64,000 nt of DNA from Blastococcus haudaquaticus (GCF_900230285.1 NZ_OCNK01000001.1:682001-746000), one strand, 5' to 3'. Positions 14,549 through 23,502 are shown, counted from the first letter of the stretch. Numbers and translations are program-made. Notes: generated from the letters alone by a model not told the origin.

Positions 14549-16219
14549 TGCCAGGTCGTCGAGCCCCAGCGACCCCTGCGACAACGCCGCCATGTGCCAC
14601 GCCTTGAGGTCGAACGCCTCGCCGCGCGCCGCCTGCGCCGCCGCCCGGCCCTCCAGCCAGGCCCGCTCCCCCAGCTTGTAGCTGATCGCCTGTCCCGGGA
14701 GGCCGAGGTAGCGGACCAGCTCGCTGTCCAGGAAGGCCACGTCGGCGCCGGAGTTCTCGCCCAGGAACGCCCGCGCGAGCTCCGGCGTCCACGGCTGCCC
14801 CCGGTGCTCGGCGAGCGCACCCTCGGCGTCGTCCGGGATCGGCAGCCCGAGGTGCATGCCGATGTCGATGACCACCCGGACGGCGCGCAGTTGCTGCGCG
14901 TCGAGGTAGCCCAGCCGCGCGGCCGGGTCGGTCAGGTAGCCCAGCTCGTCCATCAGGCGCTCGGCGTACAGCGCCCACCCCTCGACGTTGGCGCCCACCG
15001 AGCCCAGCGACGTCTGGTAGGTCGACAGCTGCCCCGAGACGTAGGCCCACTGGGCCAGCTGCAGGTGATGGCCGGGAACCCCCTCGTGGTACCAGATCGA
15101 GATGAAGTCCCAGAGCGGGAAGCGCTCGCGGCCCAGCGTCGGCAGCCAGGTGCGGCCGGGGCGGGAGAAGTCCTGGGCCGGGCGGGTGTAGTACGGCGCG
15201 GCCGCGCTGCCGGGCGGCGCGATCATCGCCTCGACCGTCCGGACGGGCGCCGCGAGGTCGAAGTGCGTGCCGTCGAGGGCCTCGATCGCCTCGTCCATCA
15301 TCGCCTGCAGCCGCTCGCGGATCGCCTCCACGCCCTCGACCGCCGGGCCGTGCACGTCCAGCCAGCGCATGGCCTCCATCGGCGTCCCGCCGGGAACCAC
15401 CTTCTCTGCCTCGGAGCGCTGCTCGGCCAGGATCCGGCGGTACTCGCCCCAGCCCCACGCGTAGGCGTCCTCGAGCCCGCTGCCGGCACCCAGATCGGAA
15501 CCGGTCCACCGACGGGCGGCGATCGCGTAGCGCTCGCGACCCACCGCGTCCGGCGTCCCCTCCGCGTGCGGCGCGTACTCGTCGCGCAGGTAGTCGCGGA
15601 TCGCGGCCACCGCACCGTCGGCGGTGGCCGCCGCCCGGTCCAGCTCGGCCCGCAGCGACTCCGGGCCGGCGGCGACGAACGACGAGAAGTAGGGGCCGGT
15701 CAGCCACTCGTCCAGCTGCCCGACGACGGTGTGCACCTGCCGCGGCGCCACGAGCAGCCCGCGCCGGACCCCCTCCTCCAGCGAGGCGCGGAAGCCGGCG
15801 TACGCCTCCGGGACCCGGGCCAGCCGGCGGGCGACGACGGCCCAGTCCGCATCGGACTGCGTCGGCATGATGAGGAAGACCTGGCGCACCGAGTGGATCG
15901 GGCTGAAGAGGTTGGACAGCGCCCGGAAGCCCTCCCCGGCCTCGTGCCCGGCCAGCTCGGCACCGAGCCGCTCCCGGAGCAGCCGCGCGCAGCTGCGCTC
16001 GACCGGGTCGTCGAGCAGCGACGGGTCGGCCGCCAGCACCCGGTCCAGCTCGGCGAGCGTGGTCCTGGTCAGCTCCGCCTCTGCGTCCAGGCCCGCCGGG
16101 AAGAAGTCGGGCAGCCGGTCGTCGCCCGGTCGGGTGCCGAGCGAGGCGGCCGTGATCGGGTCCAGGTCGCAGACGGCGTCGACGTAGGCGTCCGCCACCT
16201 GCCGGGGCGTCCGGGTCAT
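14528..16219 (-). CDS. DUF885 family metallopeptidase-like protein
   Basis: A 563-aa member of the DUF885 family (predicted Zn-dependent carboxypeptidase/dipeptidase-like, cytosolic). The family signature is clear: FISIWYHEGVPGHHLQLAQW supplies HExxxGHH, a variant zinc motif. NVEGWALYAERLMDELGY gives the downstream Glu, and SYKLGERAWLEGR lies near the C-terminus. No signal peptide is seen. The ATG overlaps the nitrobindin-like gene's stop as ATGA. Confidence 0.9.
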   Translation of the reverse strand: MTRTPRQVADAYVDAVCDLDPITAASLGTRPGDDRLPDFFPAGLDAEAELTRTTLAELDRVLAADPSLLDDPVERSCARLLRERLGAELAGHEAGEGFRALSNLFSPIHSVRQVFLIMPTQSDADWAVVARRLARVPEAYAGFRASLEEGVRRGLLVAPRQVHTVVGQLDEWLTGPYFSSFVAAGPESLRAELDRAAATADGAVAAIRDYLRDEYAPHAEGTPDAVGRERYAIAARRWTGSDLGAGSGLEDAYAWGWGEYRRILAEQRSEAEKVVPGGTPMEAMRWLDVHGPAVEGVEAIRERLQAMMDEAIEALDGTHFDLAAPVRTVEAMIAPPGSAAAPYYTRPAQDFSRPGRTWLPTLGRERFPLWDFISIWYHEGVPGHHLQLAQWAYVSGQLSTYQTSLGSVGANVEGWALYAERLMDELGYLTDPAARLGYLDAQQLRAVRVVIDIGMHLGLPIPDDAEGALAEHRGQPWTPELARAFLGENSGADVAFLDSELVRYLGLPGQAISYKLGERAWLEGRAAAQAARGEAFDLKAWHMAALSQGSLGLDDLAAELAQL

Positions 16220-16749
16220 CGGATCCGCTCCAGCCGGGCGGACATCCAGGGTCGCGGCGCCTCGTCGGGGCCGGCGCGGTCGATCGCGTACATCAGCGCA
16301 CCGTCGACGATCCCGTAGAGCCGGACGGCGCGGGTGACGTCGGGGGCGTCGGGCGTCCGGGCAAGCACGTCGGTGGACAGCTCCCAGCTCGTCGTCGTCC
16401 GGGCGCGGCCGACGTAGATCTCGACCAGTCCCTCCGGGCCGGCGACGAGCAGCTCGACGTCGTCCTGTCCCCGCGGCCGCCAGAAACCGGACTCGCGGAC
16501 GCCCGGGCCGACGATCTCGCCGTCGTGGGTGAGGTCCCACGACCGCGACTCGTAGGCCAGGAAGCCCCGGCCGTCGTGGCTGAAGCGGATCCACTGCCCG
16601 AAGCGGTGGTCACCGGCCGCGCCCGCCGCCTGCCCCTCGCCGTGCCACTCCCCCAGCAGCGGCAGGACCGACAGCAGCTCCTCGGAGACCTCGGGGCCGC
16701 TGCGGACGTCGGCGGTGTCGGGCACCGGCAGCTCGGTGGGGCCGGTCAT
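16216..16749 (-). CDS. Nitrobindin-like heme-binding beta-barrel (FABP-like / DUF1794)
   Basis: A 177-aa protein with the nitrobindin start signature GxWxGxG (LLGEWHGEG). Predicted beta strands follow: WIRFSHDGRGFLAYESRSW, SGFWRPRG, VEIYVGRAR, and YAIDRAGP near the end. Family members form a ten-stranded barrel that can hold ferric heme via a C-terminal His and react with peroxynitrite. Here I see no obvious histidine close to the C-terminus, so heme binding is uncertain. It is coupled by ATGA overlaps to both its upstream microprotein gene and the downstream peptidase gene. Confidence 0.82.
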   Translation of the reverse strand: MTGPTELPVPDTADVRSGPEVSEELLSVLPLLGEWHGEGQAAGAAGDHRFGQWIRFSHDGRGFLAYESRSWDLTHDGEIVGPGVRESGFWRPRGQDDVELLVAGPEGLVEIYVGRARTTTSWELSTDVLARTPDAPDVTRAVRLYGIVDGALMYAIDRAGPDEAPRPWMSARLERIR

Positions 16750-16850
16750 CGCCGGGCCCCCGTCGGACGGCGCGCCAACCGGTACGCGCCGGCGGCGCAG
16801 GCGAGCGCGCCCACCGACGCCAGACCGGCCAGGATCCAGGCAGAGACCAT
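16746..16850 (-). CDS. 34-aa single-pass membrane microprotein
   Basis: ATG at 16850 opens a 34-codon frame. It has one hydrophobic segment, WILAGLASVGALACAAGAY, followed by a basic tail RLARRPTGARR. Its TGA overlaps the ATG of the nitrobindin-like gene exactly (ATGA), the coupling style used throughout this window. A TACCGT box lies 7 nt before the ATG. Together these make a real leaderless first cistron likely. No function can be inferred. Confidence 0.6.
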   Translation of the reverse strand: MVSAWILAGLASVGALACAAGAYRLARRPTGARR

Positions 16851-16884
16851 GGGCTCCACGGTAGTGACGACGCCGTCGCCGGGG

Positions 16885-17826
16885 TCAGGCGGTCACCGGC
16901 GCTCCGGAGACGGTCGCGCGAACGGTCGCGCGAACGACCTGGTCCCACGGCGTCGCCCGCAGTCCGAACGTCCGCGTGGTCGCCTCCGCGGTCGTGACGT
17001 AGTCCTGGTCCCACTGGTGCCGGATGTCCGCGACCTCCCGCATCATCGGGACGGCGACGCCCACGGCCCGCAGCACCGGCCACGGGATGCCGCTCACCGG
17101 AACGGGCTGCACCCCCAGGGCGGCGGCGACGTCCCCGAGCGCCTCCCGCTGCGACCGGGGCGCGGTGTTCGGCACGTGCCAGGCGCGGCCGAGCGCCCGC
17201 TCGTCGGTGCCGAGCGTGGCCAGCGTGGCCGCGACGTCCGGCAGGTAGGCCCAGCTGCGCTTCGCGTCCGGATCGCCGATCACCCAGGCGCGACGGCCCT
17301 TCCGGATCGTGGCGAGCTGCCGGACCAGGTGGGACTGCCCGGCCGGGACCTGCGGCCCCACGAAGTCCGCGGCCCGCGCCTCGGTGATCCGCACGCGGCC
17401 GGCCTCGTGGGCGGCCAGCGCCTCCTCCCACATCCGGATCCGCACCCGGCCCTTGACGTCGGTGGCGGCCAGTGGCGTCTCTGGCGTCATCGGCCCCGAC
17501 GGTCGGCCGTACCCGTAGAGGTTCGACATGGTGGCGAGGACCGCCCCGGTGCGCTCCGCGGCCGCGAGCAGGGCGGCTGCGACGGGCGGCCAGTCGGTGG
17601 GCCAGCGGTGGTAGGCCGGGTTGACGGCGTTGTAGAGCGCGGCGGCTCCCCGGGCGGCAGCGGTCAGGGCGTCGGCGTCCGTCGCGTCGACCTGCCGGTG
17701 CTCCACGGTGTCGGTCGAGCGCCCACCGCTGCGCGACAGGATCCGCACCTGGTGGCCGCGGGCGACGAGTTCCTCCGCCGTCGTGCTTCCGACCGGGCCC
17801 TTGCCGACGATCACGTGCAGTGCCAT
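16885..17826 (-). CDS. NAD-dependent epimerase/dehydratase-like (extended/atypical SDR)
   Basis: A 313-aa Rossmann protein with an N-terminal VIVGKGPVGSTTAEELVARG dinucleotide loop. ATMSNLYGYG gives a Tyr in the region of the usual YxxxK, and AYLPDVAATLATLG is the NAD-epimerase tail motif. The canonical Lys is not obvious, so it may be an NmrA-like sensor or atypical reductase. It is divergent from the FAD oxidase gene. A perfect palindrome 20-38 nt upstream of the ATG and a second one overlapping a TTGACA -35 suggest tight repression. A 12-bp tandem duplication near the 3' end encodes RATVRATV. Confidence 0.85.
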   Translation of the reverse strand: MALHVIVGKGPVGSTTAEELVARGHQVRILSRSGGRSTDTVEHRQVDATDADALTAAARGAAALYNAVNPAYHRWPTDWPPVAAALLAAAERTGAVLATMSNLYGYGRPSGPMTPETPLAATDVKGRVRIRMWEEALAAHEAGRVRITEARAADFVGPQVPAGQSHLVRQLATIRKGRRAWVIGDPDAKRSWAYLPDVAATLATLGTDERALGRAWHVPNTAPRSQREALGDVAAALGVQPVPVSGIPWPVLRAVGVAVPMMREVADIRHQWDQDYVTTAEATTRTFGLRATPWDQVVRATVRATVSGAPVTA

Positions 17827-17845
17827 GGGGATCTCCTCGCCGTTG

Positions 17846-17864
17846 ACGAGAGCGGTGCTCTCGT
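17846..17864. promoter_or_regulatory. Palindromic operator 1 upstream of the epimerase gene
   Basis: ACGAGAGC-GGT-GCTCTCGT, a perfect 8-bp-arm palindrome. It shares the core AGAGC-N3-GCTCT with operator 2 and fits a TetR-type dimer site. The tetR-family gene at 19592 is the obvious candidate partner. Confidence 0.65.
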
Positions 17865-17896
17865 TCGAGATCGAGCGTGCCGCTCCGAGTCGTCCT

Positions 17897-17914
17897 TGTC
17901 AAGAGCAGTGCTCT
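17897..17914. promoter_or_regulatory. Operator 2 overlapping a TTGACA -35 box
   Basis: AGAGC-AGT-GCTCT (17902-17914) overlaps by one base a minus-strand TTGACA (17902-17897) directed at the epimerase gene. The two operators flank the promoter. The matching -10 is poor. Confidence 0.6.
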
Positions 17915-17991
17915 CCGCTCGTACCGGTGCTCCAACTCGTTTCGGCGGGTCGCTCCCACCCGCATCGCTGCGGTTCGGTCACGCTGCGTAC

Positions 17992-19554
17992 GTGACGACC
18001 GCCGACCTGCCCGACGCCCGTACCAGCACGCTCGCCCTCCCGGCACCCCGCCGGACCCCCGCCCCGGACGTCGGCGGCACGCACGAGGCACTCCTGGCCG
18101 CGGCAGCCGTCGTCGGCACCTCCCGCGTCGTCAGCGCCGTCGACGAGCAGGGCCGCGCCGTCCCGATCGCCCGCAGCGGCAACGTCAGCATGTTCCGCAG
18201 CCGGTCGGTGCTCGGCACCGTGCGGCCCCGGACACCACAGCAGGCCCGCGCCGTCGTCCTCGCCTTCGACCGCTTTCCGGATGCGTGCGGGCTGCAGGCG
18301 CTCAGCACCGGCCGGAACTGGGGCCTGGGCTCCCGCGAACCCGCCTTCGACGACGTCGTCACCCTCGACCTCGGCGACCTCACCGAGATCCGCGAGCTGG
18401 ACCTCGCACGGGGCTACGCGGTGATCGACCCGGGGGTCACCCAGGGGCAGCTCGCGGCCCGCCTCACCGGCACCGACCGCATGGTCAACGTGACGAACTC
18501 CGCCTCCTGCACGAGCATCGTCGGCAACGCCGTCGAGCGCGGCGTCGGCTTCCGGGCGCAGCGCGTCGACGACCTGCTCGGCCTCGAGGTGGTCCTCCCG
18601 GACGGCGACCTGGTGCGCGTGGGCTGGTGGCCGGAGGCCGAGCGCGCCACCCCGGCCTACCCGCACGGTCTGGGCCCCGGCCTGCTGCCCCTGTTCCTCC
18701 AGTCCGACCTCGGCATCGTCACCGGCGCCGTCGTCCGGCTCCTCCCCCGGCCCGAGCGGCAGCGCGTCGTGCGGGTCAGCTTCCCCGGGGACCGCCTGGT
18801 CCCCGCCGTCGACGCGATCCGCGGCTGGCTCGTGGCCGGCCTCGTCGACGCCGTCCCGAAGCTGTACGACGACGCGGCGACGAACCGCTACGGCGGTTCG
18901 GCGGACGCGGGGGAGTTCGTCGCGCACCTGTGCGTGGACGGAACGGCCCGGACCATCGACGTCCTCGTCGACCTCCTGGTGGCCGAGGCGCGCGCCACGG
19001 GCGCGTTCACCGACGTGGACTGCGCCGAGGAGCCGGCCGATCTCGTGGCCCGGGACGTCGTCGCCAACTACGCCGGCGACCCGACGCACAACGACGCCGT
19101 CTTCGGGGCCACCTTCGGCACCCCGCCCGAGGGGCTCGACGACAGCGGGCAGGGGTGGCTGTTCTTCCTGCCGCTGGTCCCCTTCACCGGCGCGGACGTC
19201 GCCGCCGCCAACCGCCTCAAGGAGCAGCTCGCCGTCGAGACTGGGGTCCGGTTCGGGTCCGTGCTGCACGGTCTGAGCACCGAGTACGCCGACTTCGTCA
19301 TGTCCGTCCGGTTCGGCCCGGAGGACCGGGACGCGGTGCACGCCGCCCTCGACCGCGCGCACGAGCTGTTCGTCGGGGCCGGTTTTCTGCCCTACCGGCT
19401 CGACGTCGACCACGCCGACTGGACGGACCGGGTGGCTCCCGACGCCGCCGCCCGGAACCTGACGCTGCGCCTGAAGCGACTCCTGGACCCCCACGACACG
19501 ATCGCCCCGAGCCGGTACGGGCACCCCCGCCCGGAGGGGTGGAACGGGCGCTGA
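17992..19554 (+). CDS. FAD-binding oxidase (vanillyl-alcohol-oxidase/PCMH fold)
   Basis: A 520-aa flavoprotein. An FAD-binding PCMH half (RPRTPQQARAVVLAFDRF, STGRNWGLGS, VIDPGVTQGQLAARL, SCTSIVGNAVERGVGF, LLGLEVVLPDGDLVRVG) is followed by a substrate cap and a C-terminal LKRLLDPHDTIAPSRY. The ending matches the VAO/4-cresol dehydrogenase group. The donor substrate (phenolic or sugar alcohol) is not evident. GTG start. It is followed after 37 bp by the tetR gene, likely one operon, and is divergent from the epimerase. Confidence 0.85.
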   Translation: MTTADLPDARTSTLALPAPRRTPAPDVGGTHEALLAAAAVVGTSRVVSAVDEQGRAVPIARSGNVSMFRSRSVLGTVRPRTPQQARAVVLAFDRFPDACGLQALSTGRNWGLGSREPAFDDVVTLDLGDLTEIRELDLARGYAVIDPGVTQGQLAARLTGTDRMVNVTNSASCTSIVGNAVERGVGFRAQRVDDLLGLEVVLPDGDLVRVGWWPEAERATPAYPHGLGPGLLPLFLQSDLGIVTGAVVRLLPRPERQRVVRVSFPGDRLVPAVDAIRGWLVAGLVDAVPKLYDDAATNRYGGSADAGEFVAHLCVDGTARTIDVLVDLLVAEARATGAFTDVDCAEEPADLVARDVVANYAGDPTHNDAVFGATFGTPPEGLDDSGQGWLFFLPLVPFTGADVAAANRLKEQLAVETGVRFGSVLHGLSTEYADFVMSVRFGPEDRDAVHAALDRAHELFVGAGFLPYRLDVDHADWTDRVAPDAAARNLTLRLKRLLDPHDTIAPSRYGHPRPEGWNGR

Positions 19555-19591
19555 GGAGCGGCGATCCGACTTGTGATCTCTGCTCTCGACC

Positions 19592-20284
19592 GTGACCATC
19601 GGCCTCGTGCCCACCGCCCGCGAACGCGTCCGCGCCGAGATCACCGCCGAGATCACCGATGCCGCGCGCCGCCAGCTGGCCGAGGTCGGTGCCGCGGCGC
19701 TGTCGCTGCGCGCGGTCGCCCGGGAGGTCGGGATGGTCTCCTCGGCCGTCTACCGGTACTTCCCCAGCCGGGACGAGCTGCTGACCCGGCTGATCATCGA
19801 CGGCTACGACGCCCTGGGTGCCGCGGCCGAGACCGCCGACGATCCCGGCGCCCCGCCGCGCGAGCGCTGGCTCGCCGTCTGCCGGGCCGTCCGCGCCTGG
19901 GCGCTGGCCCACCCGCACGAGTACGCGCTGCTCTACGGCTCACCGGTGCCGGGCTACTCCGCGCCCCGCGACACCGTGCCCGCCGCGTCCCGCGTCGGCA
20001 TCGTCCTCGGCCGGATCCTCGGGGACGCCGCCCGCGCCGGCACCCTGCCGACTGCGGCGGGCGAACGCGACCCGGCCCTGATCAGCGACGACGCCGTCGC
20101 GATCCTCGGCGGCGAGCACCCGGCACTGGACGAGACGGTCCGGGTGCGGGCGCTCATGGCGTGGAGCGCCCTGTTCGGGACGCTCAGCTTCGAGCTCTTC
20201 GGGCATTTCGTGGGCTCCGTCGAGGACGGCGACCGCTACTTCGACCGCGTGACGACCGACCTCGCCGTCCTCATCGGGTTCTGA
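19592..20284 (+). CDS. TetR/AcrR-family repressor
   Basis: A 230-aa regulator. The N-terminal HTH spans about residues 20-65 (LSLRAVAREVGMVSSAVYRYFPSRDELL). The ligand domain contains RERWLAVCRAVRAWALAHPHEYALLYGSPVPGY when read in pieces, typical of the WHG-domain (TetR_C_13) group. It presumably binds the AGAGC-N3-GCTCT palindromes in the 17827-17991 promoter region. A half-site (TGCTCTCG) also lies just before its own GTG start. Confidence 0.9.
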   Translation: MTIGLVPTARERVRAEITAEITDAARRQLAEVGAAALSLRAVAREVGMVSSAVYRYFPSRDELLTRLIIDGYDALGAAAETADDPGAPPRERWLAVCRAVRAWALAHPHEYALLYGSPVPGYSAPRDTVPAASRVGIVLGRILGDAARAGTLPTAAGERDPALISDDAVAILGGEHPALDETVRVRALMAWSALFGTLSFELFGHFVGSVEDGDRYFDRVTTDLAVLIGF

Positions 20285-20310
20285 GGCACGCGTCCGACGC
20301 TGGCCTCGTC

Positions 20311-21195
20311 CTACTTGATGCCGGTGTTGGCCACCCCTTGGACGATCTGGCGCTGGAGGAGCAGGAAGACGGCGAGCAGGGGCAGGATGCCGAGGACCGC
20401 GGAGGCCATGGTCTCGGCGTACTGGATCGCGGCACCGCCGACCAGGCTGCTGAGGCCCACGGGGATGGTCTGCGACTTGGTCTGGGTGAGGACCAGCAGC
20501 GGCCAGAGGAAGGCGTTCCAGGACGTGATGAACGTCAGGATCGCCACCGCGGAGATCGCCGGCCGGGACAGCGGCATGGCGATCCTGGAGTAGATCCGCC
20601 ACCAGCCGGCACCGTCGAGCCGGGCTGCCTCGATGAGGGAGACGGGGATGGCCTTCATGAACGAATGGAAGACGAACACGGCCACGGGGAGGGCGACCGA
20701 CGGCAGGATGACGGCCCAGTACGTCCCGAGCAGACCCAGCGCCCGGAACTCCATGAACTGCGGCAGGACGAGCGCCTCGGTGGGCAGCATGAGACCCGCC
20801 AGGATCAGCCCGAACACGGCGTACTTCCCCCGGAAGTTCAGGTGGACCAGGCCGAACGCGGCCAGCGAGCACACGAAGACGGTGAAGAGAACCGTCAGCG
20901 TCGAGATGATGAAGCTGTTGACGTACCACCAGCCCAGCGGGCTGGAGTTCCAGGCGAACCGGTAGGCGTCGAGGTTCCAGTTGTTCGACCAGGGCGTCGT
21001 GGGGTGCGCCGCGATCTCGTCGTTCGGCCGCAACGAGGTGATGAGCGCCCACAGGAAGGGAACCAGCCAGATCAGCGCGAACAGCGTCACGCACGTGGCG
21101 GCGAGCCGGTTGAACGCCTTTCCGCCCTCATCCGCGCCGCCTCGCCGGCGGGCGGGCTTCTTCTCAGCCGTGGGCACGGCCACGCTGGTCGCCAT
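20311..21195 (-). CDS. Carbohydrate ABC transporter permease (MalG/CUT1 type)
   Basis: A 294-aa inner-membrane permease with about six TM segments. The EAA loop that contacts the ATPase reads SLIEAARLDGAGWWRIYSRI, followed by MPLSRPAISAVAIL. It is the third gene of a minus-strand importer set (binding protein, MalF-type, MalG-type). RBS GGAG precedes the ATG. No ATPase gene is present, so it probably uses a shared MsiK-type ATPase encoded elsewhere, as is usual in actinobacteria. Confidence 0.93.
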   Translation of the reverse strand: MATSVAVPTAEKKPARRRGGADEGGKAFNRLAATCVTLFALIWLVPFLWALITSLRPNDEIAAHPTTPWSNNWNLDAYRFAWNSSPLGWWYVNSFIISTLTVLFTVFVCSLAAFGLVHLNFRGKYAVFGLILAGLMLPTEALVLPQFMEFRALGLLGTYWAVILPSVALPVAVFVFHSFMKAIPVSLIEAARLDGAGWWRIYSRIAMPLSRPAISAVAILTFITSWNAFLWPLLVLTQTKSQTIPVGLSSLVGGAAIQYAETMASAVLGILPLLAVFLLLQRQIVQGVANTGIK

Positions 21196-21209
21196 CAGTA
21201 GGGCTCCTC

Positions 21210-22160
21210 TCAGGCGTTCGCAGAGTTGCTGCGGCGCCGGAGCAGGAACCAGGCGGCGCTGACAAGGACCAGGATCACGAAGTAGACCATCGTGGCGGCG
21301 GCCGCGTAGCCGCCGCGGTAGGAGCTGAACCCGGTGTCGAAGATGTACTGGATGACCGGGCGCGTCGAGTACGCCGGGCCACCGGCCAGCAGGATGTAGA
21401 TCTGGTCGAACACCTTCAGGGACGAGAGGACCTGGAGGATCAGCACGAGGCCCATCGTCGGCCGCAGCAGCGGCACGGTGATCAGCCGGATCTGCTGCCA
21501 CGGCGAGGCGCCGTCCATCTTCGCGGCCTCGTAGACCTCCTCGGAGATCTCCTGGATGGCCGCGGTGTAGAGGATGAAGTTGAAGCCGAAGGTCCACCAC
21601 AGCGTGAGGAGGACGACGGCGAACCAGGCTCCGGAGGTGCTGCCGAAGAAGTCCGGCGCGGTCAGCCCGAACCAGCCGAAGGCGTTGGTGATGAGACCGG
21701 TCTCCGGCGTGTACATGAAGGCGAAGATCAGGCACACCGCGGCAGAGGGCACGACGTACGGAGCGAAGAAGGCGAGCCGGAAGAACCACTGGTTGCGCGA
21801 TATGCGAGAGACGAGGATCGCGAACGCCAGGGGGAGCAGCACCAGGAGCGGCGTGGTCAGCAGCGTGAAGAGCACCGAGTGCCACATCGAGGCCCAGAAG
21901 TCCCCGTTGGACAGGACGTCGGCGTAGTTGGAGAGCCCCGCCCACTCGCCCAGGCCGGCCCGCACCGTGGTCGTGTTGAAGAGGCTGATCACGAGCCCGA
22001 TGAGCACCGGCCCGATGAGGAAGGCGATGTAGAAGGCCAGGAACGGTGTGGCGAACAGCCACCCTGCCCGGTTCTCGCCGCGCGGGGCGCGGCGGGTGCT
22101 CTCGGGCCGATCCTTGGTCCCGACCTCTGTTGCCGGCAGGGGCAGGGCGGTAGCGGTCAT
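21210..22160 (-). CDS. Carbohydrate ABC transporter permease (MalF/CUT1 type)
   Basis: A 316-aa permease with six TM segments. N-terminal hydrophobic FATPFLAFYIAFLIGPVLIG and the EAA loop EVYEAAKMDGASPWQQIRLI are both typical of CUT1 MalF partners. It lies 13 bp after the binding-protein gene and 14 bp before the MalG-type permease gene, so it is cotranscribed with them. Confidence 0.93.
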   Translation of the reverse strand: MTATALPLPATEVGTKDRPESTRRAPRGENRAGWLFATPFLAFYIAFLIGPVLIGLVISLFNTTTVRAGLGEWAGLSNYADVLSNGDFWASMWHSVLFTLLTTPLLVLLPLAFAILVSRISRNQWFFRLAFFAPYVVPSAAVCLIFAFMYTPETGLITNAFGWFGLTAPDFFGSTSGAWFAVVLLTLWWTFGFNFILYTAAIQEISEEVYEAAKMDGASPWQQIRLITVPLLRPTMGLVLILQVLSSLKVFDQIYILLAGGPAYSTRPVIQYIFDTGFSSYRGGYAAAATMVYFVILVLVSAAWFLLRRRSNSANA

Positions 22161-22173
22161 CTCGGTCTCCGAA

Positions 22174-23502
22174 CTACACGGGTGGCCGGGCGGTCGAGAA
22201 GGTCTTCAGGCTGGTCTCCATGGCAGCGACACCACTGGTGGGATCGGTGGCCCCGGTGAGCACGCTGGCGATGACCGAGCCCATGGCGGTCTGGAAGTCC
22301 GAGCCCGCCCCGGTGTACCAACCCGGAGGGTCGTAGATCGCGTTGAACGCCGCCTCCGTGTAGTTGCTCTGCGGCTTGAGCTCGAGGAACTCCTCGCTCT
22401 CCTGCACCGGCAGCCAGGCCGGGACGTGGCCGCCGTCCGCCCAGATCGCGCTCAGGTCCAGCAGCCCCTTGATGAAGCCCACGGCGTCCTCGGTCCGCTG
22501 CGCCGAGCGCCCCGCCGCCCTCGGGATGACCAGCGCGTGCGAGTCCGCGTAGGCGACCGGATCAGGGCCGAGGAGCGCCGGGAAGGGCACGACGTTGAAC
22601 TCCAGGCCCTCCACGCCGCGATAGGTGGGAATCTGCCACACACCGTCGAACAGGAACCCCACTCTGCCCTGGCTGAAGAGCGTCGTCGACGTCGTCGCCG
22701 TGGCGTTCCTCGGCATCAGCTCCTGCCCCTGGGTGAGGCCCTGCATGAAGGCGAACGTCTCCTCCATGGCTGCGCGGTCGATCGTGACCTCGGTGCCGCC
22801 GTCGGAGACGATCGGTCCGGCCAGCCCGGAGTAGATCATCAGGAAGAAGCGCCAGCAGGTCGACGGGTCCGCGGTGATCGAGGCGACCGCCGCGAAGTCG
22901 AGTCCGTTGGTGTCCTTCATGGCCTGGAGGGCGGCGACGAAGTCGTCGCTGTTCCTCATCGGCGTGAGACCGTCGCCGGACGGGTCGAGCAGGCCGGCCT
23001 TCTCCGCCAGCTCCGTGTTGTAGAAGAGCACGAACGGGTGGGTGTCGATCGGCACCGCGTACGGGGTGCCGCCCACCGTCGCCTTCTCCCATGCGGCCGG
23101 GGTGAACTTGTCCTCGGTGACCCCCTGCGCGCGGAACTGGTCCCCGACGGGCTCGATCAGCTCGGCCTGGGCCAGCAGGGGCAGCCGGGAGAGGTGCGCG
23201 ATGGACACGTCCGGGGGGCGGCCGCTCGACGCCGACAGCGACAGCTTCGTGTAGTACGGGTTTCCCCAGGAGAGCAGCGTGGACTCGACGGACCGGCGGG
23301 AGGACGCCTGGGCGTCCTCGACCATCGTCGCCATGTTCGCGCCGTCACCACCGCCGAACAGGTGCCAGAAGATGACGTCGGCCGTCTGGGGCTGGCTGCC
23401 GGTGAAACTGGAGCCGATGGGTGAGGCGCACCCCGACAGCGCGACGGCGAGCGAGACGCTGCCCCCGGCGGCGAGGAACTGGCGGCGGGAGAACCCGCTC
23501 AT
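22174..23502 (-). CDS. Sugar ABC transporter substrate-binding lipoprotein
   Basis: A 442-aa extracellular solute-binding protein. The N-terminus has a twin-arginine motif (SRRQFLAAGG) and a lipobox ending LSGC at about Cys 24, so it is exported by Tat and lipid-anchored. The body is the CUT1 family-1 binding-protein fold: WHLFGGGDGANM, DVSIAHLSRLPLLA, YAVPIDTHPFVLFYN, and GVWQIPTYRG. The ATG at 23502 is chosen because it immediately precedes the Tat signal. The substrate is probably an oligosaccharide cut by the divergent GH2 enzyme (inference). Confidence 0.92.
   Translation of the reverse strand: MSGFSRRQFLAAGGSVSLAVALSGCASPIGSSFTGSQPQTADVIFWHLFGGGDGANMATMVEDAQASSRRSVESTLLSWGNPYYTKLSLSASSGRPPDVSIAHLSRLPLLAQAELIEPVGDQFRAQGVTEDKFTPAAWEKATVGGTPYAVPIDTHPFVLFYNTELAEKAGLLDPSGDGLTPMRNSDDFVAALQAMKDTNGLDFAAVASITADPSTCWRFFLMIYSGLAGPIVSDGGTEVTIDRAAMEETFAFMQGLTQGQELMPRNATATTSTTLFSQGRVGFLFDGVWQIPTYRGVEGLEFNVVPFPALLGPDPVAYADSHALVIPRAAGRSAQRTEDAVGFIKGLLDLSAIWADGGHVPAWLPVQESEEFLELKPQSNYTEAAFNAIYDPPGWYTGAGSDFQTAMGSVIASVLTGATDPTSGVAAMETSLKTFSTARPPV

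Noticed and set aside
16525-19554. 1009-codon frame ending with the FAD oxidase
   Set aside because: The first half lies antisense to the nitrobindin and epimerase genes and includes the operator region. The oxidase starts at 17992.
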